Shown: one piece after another, positions 1-7,510 of the stretch
Numbering within the stretch: position 1 is the first letter of the stretch
Layout of the letters: every line of letters begins with the position of its first letter
Assembly: GCA_035296085.1 (NCBI GenBank)
Contig: DATHBP010000186.1
Coordinates: 1 to 25,661, forward strand
From: DATHBP01 sp035296085
GTDB taxonomy: Bacteria; Actinomycetota; Actinomycetes; Propionibacteriales; Nocardioidaceae
Direction of reading: 5' to 3'
Length of the DNA: 25,661 nt
Notes under the pieces: model-generated
What the model saw: the letters and a program-made list of their open reading frames with translations, nothing else
Databases searched by the model: none
Told to the model about the DNA's origin: nothing
Program-made: the position numbers and the translations under genes

Positions 1-1428
1 GATGACCTTCTGCCACACGTCCCGTCGCGCTAAGACCTGGACGCCTGCCAGAGCGCACGCGATGAACGGCCCAACCAGTAGGGTGGCCTCCTGGACCAGC
101 CGCGAAGCTCCAGTTCGCCTTGGAACATAGCTCGACCACCCGAAGGCAAAGACGGCCGCTGAGAGCATCAGACCCACGAGGGTGGCCAGTGCAAACGTAA
201 GTATCTGCCTTGCGTCTTTCGATCGTTTGACTGCGGCTATAGCCAGCACGATTGTTGCAGCGAGAACCGTGAGGCCGACCCACCACCCGGTCCCCTCGTA
301 CACCGTCTTGACAGCACCGCTGACCAGCTCTTGGTTGCTCGGAGGGAGCGATGGCGGCAAGGCGCGAATGGCCCTGATGAACTGCCAAGTGGGGTCAGCA
401 AGACCCGTCCTATCGCTGAGGTTGCCGGTGTGCGCGGTGCCGGACGCCCCGCCGAGGATCACGGCCGAGATGAGTCCGCTGGCGCCAAGCGCCAACCCGG
501 AAAGGACACAGCGGCGCACGAATGACATAGCTCCATGTCGGGGGCACAAGGCAAGCATCGTCCCGATGAGGAACACGCCCGCGGTCAGCAGAGCGATGCC
601 GTGCACCCTCGAGAGAACTGCGGTGAGAAGGCAGCCCACGGCAAGCGACCCCCGCTCGCCGTGTCGCAACCAGTCCACGAAAAGCGCTCCGAGCAAGAAC
701 ACCATGCCAAATGCGAAGGCTTCGGGGCGATAGGAGGTGATACGGACGGCTCCGATCCCGGTGGCGACGACGAAAGGAACTGCGGCTAGCGAAGGGAGAC
801 GTCCGGCGCCAAAGGCGTTCGCCAAGAGCGCCGCACCGCAAGCCAGGAGAACGACCGAAAGGACCGTGACGACCTGAAGGGCGCGCGCCGACGCCGCGGC
901 ATCCTGCGTGAACAGCATTGCGGTGCCGGTGGAGAAAAGGTGATAGTCGTCAAGAAATGGAAGCGTCGTGCCCCATTCTGTAGCGGTCTCGGGAACGTGG
1001 CCGGCCTGGGCGATCTTGTCGGCGAGACTCCAGTAGTACCAGGGCGTGGAACCCAGCGGGCCCCACGTCGTTTGGACAACGAGAGCGCCTACGGGCAGCC
1101 AGCTGACGGCGGTGACCAGTAACAACGCGGCGAGATAGCCGAGCTCGGGCAGCGCTAATCGGAGAACAGCGCGGCTCCGTGACAAGCTGAGAAGCACGAG
1201 GCTGCCCAGCGCAAGAAGTCCAGACGTCGCCCAGCTGGAGGTCTCCGTGAGCCCTATCGTGCGCGCGAGCAGCCCCGAAGTGAGCAGCCAGCTCGCGACT
1301 CCGCACGAGAGCACCCGGGCCAACAGCGCGCCAGGACGCGACGGGTCCGGAGAGAACGACGTCAACAGCACGCCACCGGCGATGCCCGGCAGCACGGCGA
1401 CAAGCAATAGCGCCAGAAGAATCGTCAC
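1..1428 (-). CDS. Large multi-pass membrane protein, probable GT-C-type glycosyltransferase (partial, runs off the left edge)
   Basis: An open minus-strand frame with no stop runs from a GTG at 1428 to base 1, giving 476 residues with the C-terminus missing. The frame reads back to a TAA just upstream, and 1428 is the first ATG/GTG/TTG in it; no strong ribosome site is visible. The start VTILLALLLVAVLPGI is a membrane segment and many more hydrophobic segments follow. After the first few comes a polar stretch with STPWYYWSLADKI (about 127-139) and FLDDYHLF (about 158-165). An acidic pair in an early external loop plus many membrane helices is the layout of GT-C enzymes, which take sugars from polyprenyl-phosphate donors outside the membrane. 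That class is inferred; no family signature was matched with certainty. It is divergent from cysH, and the nearby sqdB and GT2 genes make it a candidate final transferase for a sulfonated sugar. Another polytopic surface-polymer protein is possible. Confidence 0.6.
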   Translation of the reverse strand, partial: MTILLALLLVAVLPGIAGGVLLTSFSPDPSRPGALLARVLSCGVASWLLTSGLLARTIGLTETSSWATSGLLALGSLVLLSLSRSRAVLRLALPELGYLAALLLVTAVSWLPVGALVVQTTWGPLGSTPWYYWSLADKIAQAGHVPETATEWGTTLPFLDDYHLFSTGTAMLFTQDAAASARALQVVTVLSVVLLACGAALLANAFGAGRLPSLAAVPFVVATGIGAVRITSYRPEAFAFGMVFLLGALFVDWLRHGERGSLAVGCLLTAVLSRVHGIALLTAGVFLIGTMLALCPRHGAMSFVRRCVLSGLALGASGLISAVILGGASGTAHTGNLSDRTGLADPTWQFIRAIRALPPSLPPSNQELVSGAVKTVYEGTGWWVGLTVLAATIVLAIAAVKRSKDARQILTFALATLVGLMLSAAVFAFGWSSYVPRRTGASRLVQEATLLVGPFIACALAGVQVLARRDVWQKVI

Positions 1429-1591
1429 GGCGACTGTCCAGGCCGCGGTTGTTTCCGAACTGGTGCCGGTAGGGCGTCGTTCCGTATTGCTTCCTGCGAG
1501 GGGTATATTCGCCGGGCTACCGTCGGTAGAGTAGTCAGGGCGTTACTGCGGGCCACCGGGGCCCTCGGGAACGCCCCTCGGGAGTGAACGT
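1429..1591. promoter_or_regulatory. Divergent intergenic region between the membrane transferase and cysH
   Basis: This 163-bp gap separates two outward-facing genes and must hold both promoters. On the plus strand TAGAGT at 1527-1532 is a reasonable -10 hexamer for cysH, but no convincing -35 lies 16-18 bp before it. GGAG at 1581-1584, 7 nt before the ATG at 1592, is the cysH ribosome site. No operator-like palindrome was seen. Confidence 0.35.
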
Positions 1592-2338
1592 ATGCAAAGT
1601 CGCGCACGGGTGGCTCGAAAGAGGCACTCATCGAAGCCAGCCTATGAGGTGCCGGCGACTGATCAGGCGCAAGCTACGGAAGCGCGCCGCGAGTTGTCAT
1701 CCGCAACGCCGAGTGAGGTGCTCCGGTGGGCGATGCAAACTTTCGGTGCCCAGTTCTGCGTGACCACCTCCCTTGCCGACGCCGTGCTGATCGATATGGC
1801 GTGCAAGATCCAGCCAGGCGTGCACGTGGTGTTCGTGGACACCGGTTACCACTTCCCGGAGACTCTGCGGACCCGAACAGAGATCGCGGCCCGATATCCC
1901 ATAACCATGATTTCCGCGGAGCCGGAGCGGACCGTCGCCGAGCAGGACGCGGAACACGGGCTACAGCTGTTCGACCGTAACCCGGACCTTTGCTGCCGAC
2001 TGCGCAAGGTCGAGCCAATCAACCAAGTGTTGAAGGGCTACCGCGCATGGGCATCGGGGATCCGACGCGACGAGACGTCAGTCCGCAGCAACGTGAGCAC
2101 GGTCGAGTGGGACCCGGTCCGCTCCTTGGTGAAGGTGAACCCCTTGGCCAACTGGACGCAGCCAGACGTGGACGCCTACGTGAGGGCCAACGACGTACTG
2201 GTGAGCCCGCTCGTCGCCCAGGGCTACTTCTCCATCGGCTGCGCCCCGTGCACGCTGCCGGCGATGGCCGGCGGGGACGGGCGCAGCGGACGATGGGTGG
2301 GCCGTCGCAAGATCGAGTGCGGGCTGCATACGGGCTGA
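1592..2338 (+). CDS. cysH: Adenylylsulfate (APS) reductase, thioredoxin-dependent, CysH family
   Basis: It reduces adenylyl sulfate to sulfite and AMP in the cytoplasm with electrons from thioredoxin. The 248-residue length fits the family. VDTGYHFPET (82-91) is the conserved nucleotide-domain motif and GIRRDET (156-162) follows. CC at 134-135 and CAPC at 217-220 are the four cysteines that ligate a [4Fe-4S] cluster in APS reductases and are absent from PAPS-type enzymes. IECGLH near the end holds the catalytic Cys243. The ATG has GGAG 7 nt upstream. No cysD, cysN or sulfite reductase lies nearby. Its neighbour across a 16-bp convergent gap is the operon containing sqdB, whose enzyme consumes sulfite, so it may be a dedicated sulfite source. 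That link is inference; the enzyme identity is firm. Confidence 0.93.
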   Translation: MQSRARVARKRHSSKPAYEVPATDQAQATEARRELSSATPSEVLRWAMQTFGAQFCVTTSLADAVLIDMACKIQPGVHVVFVDTGYHFPETLRTRTEIAARYPITMISAEPERTVAEQDAEHGLQLFDRNPDLCCRLRKVEPINQVLKGYRAWASGIRRDETSVRSNVSTVEWDPVRSLVKVNPLANWTQPDVDAYVRANDVLVSPLVAQGYFSIGCAPCTLPAMAGGDGRSGRWVGRRKIECGLHTG

Positions 2339-2354
2339 GCACCCCACACCCGCG

Positions 2355-3263
2355 TCAGCGCAGGTTTGCAGTGGCGTCCGAAAACGCGATCGGTGCGGCA
2401 GGGCCGCCGCTGCGGCGCACCCGAGCCCGTACCGACGCCCGGAGGATCACCCCGAGGTAGCCGAGGGGGTAGCGCACACCGCGCGGCTTCTTGCTTTCCC
2501 CCGACTCGCGACTGCGAATGTGTACTGGCACTTCGAGCATGCGCAGGTTGCGCGCAGCGGCCTCGATGATGATCTCCGATGCCGAGAACCGGTCCTCGAC
2601 GAGACGCATGCGGGTAAGCCCGGGCGCGGCTATGGCGCGGAAGCCGTTCGTGCAGTCGGTGATGGTGGTCCCGGCCACACCGTTGATCAGCGCGGTGAAG
2701 AACTTGATGCCGGCGTGCCGCGCGCCGGTGGCGTCGTCGTACTCGCCGAGGAACCGGGACCCCTGCACGTAGTCCGCCTCGCCGGCGACAACCGGTGAGA
2801 CGAGCACGGTCAGTCCGCTGGGGTCGTGCTGCCCGTCTGCGTCCATCGTGACGATGACGGTGGCACCGAGGCCGAGCGCCAGCGCGAAGCCCGTACGCAG
2901 CCCATCCCCCTGCCCCAGGTTGCTGTCGTGCCGCGCCACGATGGCTCCGGCTTTGCTGGCCAACTCTGCGGTGTCGTCGCTGCTGCCGTCGTCGACAACG
3001 ACCGTGCGAACCGGAAGGCCGCACACGCTCGCGGGGAGTTCTTCCAGCACACCGGTCATCGAGTCCGCTTCGTTCAGCGCTGCCATCACAATCGCGACGA
3101 AGGGTTCGTTGGGCGGATCCACCTGCTCCAGCGCGGACGCCACCGCAGCCGAACGATCCGACGTCGCAAGCGCCCGCCGATGGGCGCGAGCCCGTGAGCG
3201 GGCGACCTGGTCTGCGACAGCCGCGGCACCGGCCCACCCCGCGGCGGAGGTTCGCCAGCCCAT
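2355..3263 (-). CDS. Family 2 glycosyltransferase, polyprenyl-phosphate-sugar synthase type
   Basis: Enzymes of this GT-A group move a sugar from a nucleotide donor to polyprenyl phosphate on the inner face of the membrane. The catalytic domain begins at FVAIVMAALNEADS (about 55-68). VVVDDGSSDDT (88-98) binds the nucleotide and MDADGQHDP (140-148) contains the DxD-like metal motif. RFLGEYDD and TDCTNGFRA are typical of the dolichol-phosphate mannosyltransferase-like branch. No C-terminal membrane helices are seen, so it is probably a peripheral protein. The first ~50 residues are Ala/Arg-rich and unlike the family, so the true start may lie further in. Its start overlaps the epimerase stop by one base (TGATG), making it the third gene of the sqdB operon. 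The donor is unknown; UDP-sulfoquinovose, or a product of the neighbouring epimerase, is the contextual guess. Confidence 0.85.
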   Translation of the reverse strand: MGWRTSAAGWAGAAAVADQVARSRARAHRRALATSDRSAAVASALEQVDPPNEPFVAIVMAALNEADSMTGVLEELPASVCGLPVRTVVVDDGSSDDTAELASKAGAIVARHDSNLGQGDGLRTGFALALGLGATVIVTMDADGQHDPSGLTVLVSPVVAGEADYVQGSRFLGEYDDATGARHAGIKFFTALINGVAGTTITDCTNGFRAIAAPGLTRMRLVEDRFSASEIIIEAAARNLRMLEVPVHIRSRESGESKKPRGVRYPLGYLGVILRASVRARVRRSGGPAAPIAFSDATANLR

Positions 3264-4189
3264 CAGCCGGAGCTCTGCTGGAACCAGCCGATGGTGTGGT
3301 CGAGCCCTTCTCCGAGCGCCACCGAGGGCTCGAACCCGAAAAGCGAGCGAGCCCCCGAGATGTCAGCGCTGCTGCGCAGCACATCGCCGGCCCGCGGCGG
3401 ACGATGCTCTACGGCGATGTCGCCCTCGAAGCGGCTAGCAATCTCATCGGCCACATCGAGGACGGTGGTCTCGACGCCAGAGGCCAGATGTGCCACGGCA
3501 CCCTTGGCGCCACTCGACATAGCCCCGGCAATCCCGGCGCAGATGTCGTCGACGTAGATGAAGTCGCGGGTCTGCAGACCGTCGCCGTAGATGACGATCG
3601 GCTCCCCGGCTTGGGCGTGCTTGCAGAACGCCGCCACGACTGAGCCCTTGTGGTAGCTGTACGGCCCGTAGACGTTGGAGAACCGCAGCGCGATCGTCGC
3701 CAGGTCGTAACTCCCGGCGAAAGCGGAGCAGTACGCCTCCCCGGCGAGCTTCGAAGCGCCATACGGTGACTTCGGGCGCGGCACGATCCCCTCGTGTGCC
3801 GGCGGTGTGATGTCGCCCAGTGGCGCGCTGGACGACGCGAACACGAAGCCTTCGGCCCCAGCGTCGCGGGCGGCGATCAACGCGTTGAGCGTGCCGCGGA
3901 CGTTGAGCTCGCAGTCTCGTACCGGGTCCGCAACCGACGTCGGGACGCCGGCCTGGGCAGCCAGGTGCACGACGTAGCGGCAGCCCAGCGCCGCTTGGCC
4001 AAAGCTGTCAGGATCGAGGATGTCGCCCTCGACGATCTCGTCGTAGCCGGCCTCCTCGGCATCCTCACGGCGCCCGGTGCTGAAGTTGTCGTAGCAGCGG
4101 GCGTGGAAACCTTCGCTGCTGAGGACGCGCGCCAGGTTGACGCCGATGAAGCCGGCGCCACCACTAACCAGGACCTTGGTGTCGCTCAC
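3263..4189 (-). CDS. NAD-dependent nucleotide-sugar epimerase/dehydratase (extended SDR)
   Basis: A 308-residue extended short-chain dehydrogenase acting on nucleotide sugars. GGAGFIG (10-16) is the NAD-binding loop and YDNFSTGRR follows as in GalE-like enzymes. FASSSAPLGD holds the catalytic Ser (119-121), and YGASK gives the catalytic Tyr143 and Lys147. RFSNVYGP and YGDGLQTRDFIYVDD are typical substrate-domain motifs. The SAPLG form replaces the usual SxVYG of classical GalE and is seen in a subgroup of uncertain specificity. The ATG at 4189 overlaps the sqdB stop by 4 bp, so the two are probably translationally coupled. It may supply a second sugar nucleotide for the same glycan, or epimerise UDP-sulfoquinovose; the sequence cannot decide. 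Confidence 0.88.
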   Translation of the reverse strand: MSDTKVLVSGGAGFIGVNLARVLSSEGFHARCYDNFSTGRREDAEEAGYDEIVEGDILDPDSFGQAALGCRYVVHLAAQAGVPTSVADPVRDCELNVRGTLNALIAARDAGAEGFVFASSSAPLGDITPPAHEGIVPRPKSPYGASKLAGEAYCSAFAGSYDLATIALRFSNVYGPYSYHKGSVVAAFCKHAQAGEPIVIYGDGLQTRDFIYVDDICAGIAGAMSSGAKGAVAHLASGVETTVLDVADEIASRFEGDIAVEHRPPRAGDVLRSSADISGARSLFGFEPSVALGEGLDHTIGWFQQSSG

Positions 4190-5334
4190 TTCCAGGTGGT
4201 GCGGGGCGCGATGGCGTCGAGGATGGCGCGGTCCTTGTACTTCGCCAGCGTCTGCAACGTGTCCACGACCAGGGCTTGCGACAAGAGGTTCGGCTCGAGC
4301 CCGAGGTCGAGCAGCTTGGTGTGCGTCGGGTTGTAGTAGTGCTCCGCCGCCTCGGTGCGGGGATTCTCGACCTCGTCGATGTCCACCCGCAGGCCGATCT
4401 CGACCGCAGCCTTTTGCACCTTCTCGGCGAGGTCGCGAATCGAGAACGACTCGGTGAACTGGTTGTAGACGCGCATCTCCCCTGCCTCGGCGGGGTTCTG
4501 CACGGAGAGCTCGATGCAGGCGAGGGTGTCCCGGATGTTCAGGAAGCCACGCGTCTGCTTGCCTCGCCCATACACGGTAAGCGGGTGGCCGATCACAGCT
4601 TGCAGGCAGAACCGGTTCAGTGCCGTGCCGAACTGCTCGTCGTAGTCGAAACGCGTCATCAGCCGGTCGTCGAGCAGCGTGTCGTCAGTGTGCAGGCCGT
4701 AGACGACACCCTGGTTGAGGTCGGTGGCCCGCAGTCCGTAGACCCGGGCGGCGAAGTGGATGTTGGTCGAGTCGGCAACCTTCGACGCGTGATACCAGCT
4801 GTGCGGCAGCTTCGGGAACGGCAGAGTGTCCGTGCGGCCTTTGTGGTCGATCGTGATGTAGCCCTCTTCGATGTCGATGTTCGGGCAGCCGTACTCCCCC
4901 ATCGTGCCGAGCTTCACCAAGTGGCAGTCGATGTTGTTCTCGATGATTGCGAAGATCACGTTGAGGTTGTTCTCGATGTTGTTCTTCTGCGTGCGAATGG
5001 CGTGCCGGCGGTCGACCATCGAGTACGGCGCCGACGGGATCTGCCCGTAGTGGATCACTGCGTCGGGGCGGAAGGTCTTGAACAGCCGGTCCACCGGCTC
5101 GTACTCGCACAGGTCGAAAATGTGGGCTTCGATCGTGCGGCCGGTGACCTGCTTCCACGCGTCGACCCGTTGCGGCAGGTTCAGCACCGGGATCAAGCTG
5201 TCGCTTCCGGACTCGAGGACTGTCTGCCGACGCAGGTAGTTGTCCACCACAGCGACCTCGTGCCCGCGCGTCGAGAAGTGCATTGCGGTAGGCCAACCGA
5301 GATAGCCATCTCCGCCCAGAATGAGAATCCGCAC
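4186..5334 (-). CDS. sqdB: UDP-sulfoquinovose synthase (SQD1/SqdB family)
   Basis: The enzyme makes UDP-sulfoquinovose from UDP-glucose and sulfite, the head-group donor for sulfolipid and for some sulfonated glycans. At 382 residues it has full family length. GGDGYLGW (8-15) is the family form of the NAD loop, and VDNYLRR follows. HYGQIPSAPYSM (95-106) is a hallmark of SQD1. KLGTMGEYG (141-149) carries catalytic Thr144, and WYHASK (180-185) carries Tyr181 and Lys185. GKQTRGFLNIRDT is also conserved. It is the first gene of a tightly overlapping operon with an epimerase and a GT2; cysH, a sulfite producer, is next to that operon. No SqdX/SQD2-like GT4 sulfolipid synthase is present here, so the final acceptor need not be diacylglycerol. 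An archaeal Agl3-like role in glycan decoration is an alternative. Confidence 0.93.
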   Translation of the reverse strand: MRILILGGDGYLGWPTAMHFSTRGHEVAVVDNYLRRQTVLESGSDSLIPVLNLPQRVDAWKQVTGRTIEAHIFDLCEYEPVDRLFKTFRPDAVIHYGQIPSAPYSMVDRRHAIRTQKNNIENNLNVIFAIIENNIDCHLVKLGTMGEYGCPNIDIEEGYITIDHKGRTDTLPFPKLPHSWYHASKVADSTNIHFAARVYGLRATDLNQGVVYGLHTDDTLLDDRLMTRFDYDEQFGTALNRFCLQAVIGHPLTVYGRGKQTRGFLNIRDTLACIELSVQNPAEAGEMRVYNQFTESFSIRDLAEKVQKAAVEIGLRVDIDEVENPRTEAAEHYYNPTHTKLLDLGLEPNLLSQALVVDTLQTLAKYKDRAILDAIAPRTTWK

Positions 5335-5371
5335 CGCACTAACCTTCCGTCACGGATATTTGCTTGGTGTA

Positions 5372-5399
5372 ACCGTACTCATTCGCTCACGGGGCGCAA
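5372..5399 (-). promoter_or_regulatory. Candidate sigma70-type promoter of the sqdB operon
   Basis: Read on the minus strand, TTGCGC (5399-5394) and TACGGT (5377-5372) are separated by 16 bp. The -10 lies about 37 bp before the sqdB ATG, and a GGAAGG ribosome-site-like run falls between them. The spacing is good, the -35 moderate. Confidence 0.4.
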
Positions 5400-5472
5400 G
5401 GATGTTGCCGCATGAGTTTTCGTCGGCAGCCCAAAGCCTCGCGGCCGATACCTGCGCTAGGCCGCTCCGACC

Positions 5473-5478
5473 TAGACT
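5473..5478 (+). promoter_or_regulatory. -10 element of a probable leaderless promoter for the LytR_C gene
   Basis: TAGACT lies only 6 nt before the GTG at 5485, which places the transcription start on or next to the start codon. No ribosome site is present between them, and none would be needed for a leaderless mRNA, a common class in actinobacteria. No clear -35 was found. Confidence 0.45.
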
Positions 5479-5484
5479 CGGCAA

Positions 5485-6027
5485 GTGAAGCTGCGCACGC
5501 CGATAACGCTCTTCCTGCTGCTGGCAGTGCTGGCCGGCGGGGCGTACTACGGCTGGCAAGCGCTGACCAGCCCGACCGCTGACCCGACGGTCGCCGAGCC
5601 AAGCACGAATCCCGACAAGAAGTCGTGTCCCCCCGAGGGTTCGTCCCGAGTCCTACGGGCCGACGATGTGCGAGTGAGCGTCTTCAACGCCAGCAGCGTC
5701 GATGGCCTGGCCGGCGAGACCATGGCAGCGCTGAACCGGCGCGGGTTTCAGCTCGGCGAGGTGGGCAACGCGCCCGACAGCAGTGTTGTCCCGACGGTCG
5801 AGGTCCGTTCCGTCGACCCCAGGTCGCCCGAGGCGAGGCTGGTGGCGCGGCAGTTCGGGGTGAAGGCCACCCGGATGTCGCGGGGCGATGACCTAGGGCC
5901 TGGCGTGGATGTGTTCGTCGGCAGCGGCTTCGACGGGTTGGTGCCCAAAGCCCGCGCCAAGCTCACCGTGAAGGCACCCGCCGAGGCCTTGCCCAAACGC
6001 TGCCGCGACGGCTCTAAGCAGAGCTAG
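5485..6027 (+). CDS. Membrane-anchored LytR_C-domain protein
   Basis: A 180-residue protein with a short basic N-terminus, one membrane segment (about 6-28, ITLFLLLAVLAGGAYYGW) and an extracellular remainder. After a Pro/Thr linker, VRVSVFNASSVDGLAGE (about 63-79) starts the small alpha/beta domain found at the C-terminus of LytR-CpsA-Psr proteins and as free-standing anchored proteins in actinobacteria. The LCP catalytic domain is absent, so it is not itself a polymer ligase; its job is unknown, probably in the cell wall. GTG is chosen because it begins the basic-hydrophobic anchor and sits 6 nt after a TAGACT hexamer. It is divergent from sqdB, so a link with surface-glycan assembly is possible but unproven. 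Two cysteines (about 49 and 173) could form a disulfide. Confidence 0.8.
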   Translation: MKLRTPITLFLLLAVLAGGAYYGWQALTSPTADPTVAEPSTNPDKKSCPPEGSSRVLRADDVRVSVFNASSVDGLAGETMAALNRRGFQLGEVGNAPDSSVVPTVEVRSVDPRSPEARLVARQFGVKATRMSRGDDLGPGVDVFVGSGFDGLVPKARAKLTVKAPAEALPKRCRDGSKQS

Positions 6028-6085
6028 CGCACACGTACGGCCAGGAGTTTCGCTGCGGCGGTGGCGACGGCGCGGAACGGCACGG

Positions 6086-7450
6086 TCACGTCGAGCCCGT
6101 TGGGCTTCCCGGGTCTGCTGGTCGCGCCGGTACCTGTTCGGGGCTGGACATGTCATCGGGTCCCCGCAACGGCGTTCCGGAGCGGACGACATGACCCAGC
6201 CACGACCCGGCAATCAGCGAGGTGACGATCGCTAGCATCACCAACGTCGCGTAGAACTCTTGGTTGATGATCCCGGCGGCAAACGCGGCCGATGCAAGAA
6301 CTATCCCAGGGCCGCCGCGCGCGTTGGTAGCAATGGCCAAGTTGGTGGCCCCGTTGCGCGGCTCACCCGCAAGTCGAGCGCCCAAGAAGACACTGAGTGA
6401 CTTAGCGATGCAGGCGAAGAGCAGGAACCCGATGAAGAAGAGGGGGTCGAAGTGGTCGAGGAGGTCGAGTTGCAGGCCGACCAGCGCGAAGTAGATCGGT
6501 ACGAACAGTGCGAACGAGAAATCCTTGATGACCGCCCGTGCCTGCACGGATTCCGGGCCGATAGCTGCGCTTGCTGCTATGCCGGCTAGGAAGGCGCCAA
6601 AGATCGGGGTGAGCCCCAGCATGATGCAGATTACGGTTGCTGCAAACAGGAAAAGCAGCTGGTAGCCGATGGAATTGCTGCGGGCCAGGACGTTCCACCG
6701 CTTGCGGCGGGCCCAGCGAAAGCCGCGTGGGGCCGGAACGAGCATCAGCAAGAAGAACGCAAACGTGGCGACCACGTGAAAGGCCATGGACGCCGTGCCG
6801 CCGGACTCGAAGCCGAGGACTGCCGGCAGCCCGAACTCGTCGCCGGTCGTCACACTCACCATTCCGAGCGCTAACGCGAGCACGATGTAGACCAGAACAT
6901 CTTCGATGACAGCCACGCCGAGAACGACTCGAGCGAACGGTGTCTCGATGATGCCGAGGTCGAACATGATGCGGGAGATCACTGGAATGCTGGTGACGGC
7001 TATGGCGAGGCAGAAGATGAGCAACAGAGCCGTCTCGTTTTGCGCCGTTCCGATCAGAGCCGAGGAGTCCAGGATCTGAAACACCAGGAGCCCGGCGACA
7101 AAGGGCAGGACGACACCGCTGACGCTGACGAACGCTACGACTCTCTCGTCTGCTCGGCGAAAGACCGAACGCATCTCGGCTCCGGAGGCAAACATCAACA
7201 GCATCAGGCCGAGCTGGTAGACCGCGCCGAGCACCGCCGACGTGGCCGCGTCCTCGGCGAAGATGTCGGCTTGTACGCCCGGCGCCAAGGCGCCCAGGAC
7301 TGTCGGGCCCAAAAGCAGGCCGCCGCAGATTTCGCCAATCACGCGCGGCTGGCGGAGCAGGACGAAGATGTGACCCAGCCCATGGGCTGCGATCAGCAGC
7401 AAACCCAGCGCGACGAGCACATGAGCCAATTCGGCTCCGGTCAGGGTCAC
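6086..7450 (-). CDS. Monovalent cation:proton antiporter, CPA2 (Kef/NapA-type) membrane domain
   Basis: A 454-residue, roughly 12-13-helix integral membrane protein of the sodium/hydrogen exchanger superfamily. Visible family features are RQPRVIGEICGGLLLGP (about 33-49) in the first helices, QLGLMLLMFASGAEM, AIAVTSIPVISRIMFDLGII in the core, and FAGILAGIAASAAIGPE-like and ATNARGGPGIVLA stretches later. It lacks the C-terminal TrkA-N/RCK domain of KefB/KefC, so nucleotide gating of that kind is absent. It probably exchanges Na+ or K+ for protons. It is the last gene of a minus-strand run, 60 bp after the unknown membrane protein. The GTG at 7450 begins directly before the first helix. Its 3' end faces the LytR_C gene across 58 bp. 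Confidence 0.88.
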   Translation of the reverse strand: MTLTGAELAHVLVALGLLLIAAHGLGHIFVLLRQPRVIGEICGGLLLGPTVLGALAPGVQADIFAEDAATSAVLGAVYQLGLMLLMFASGAEMRSVFRRADERVVAFVSVSGVVLPFVAGLLVFQILDSSALIGTAQNETALLLIFCLAIAVTSIPVISRIMFDLGIIETPFARVVLGVAVIEDVLVYIVLALALGMVSVTTGDEFGLPAVLGFESGGTASMAFHVVATFAFFLLMLVPAPRGFRWARRKRWNVLARSNSIGYQLLFLFAATVICIMLGLTPIFGAFLAGIAASAAIGPESVQARAVIKDFSFALFVPIYFALVGLQLDLLDHFDPLFFIGFLLFACIAKSLSVFLGARLAGEPRNGATNLAIATNARGGPGIVLASAAFAAGIINQEFYATLVMLAIVTSLIAGSWLGHVVRSGTPLRGPDDMSSPEQVPARPADPGSPTGST

Positions 7451-7510
7451 CCGGATTGCCCGCAGCCTCGTGGTCGTCCGTTGGGTCCGGGGGGCACGAC
7501 CCGAACACGG

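Noticed and set aside
182..733. Plus-strand 183-residue open frame at the left end
   Set aside because: It is antisense to the continuous minus-strand membrane-protein frame 1-1428, has no domain or membrane pattern, and is Pro/Arg/Ser-rich as frame shadows in GC-rich DNA are.
2224..3384. Minus-strand 386-residue open frame over the GT2 gene and the end of cysH
   Set aside because: Arg/Gly/Ser-rich composition without motifs; the GT2 frame has catalytic motifs and fits the operon overlaps.
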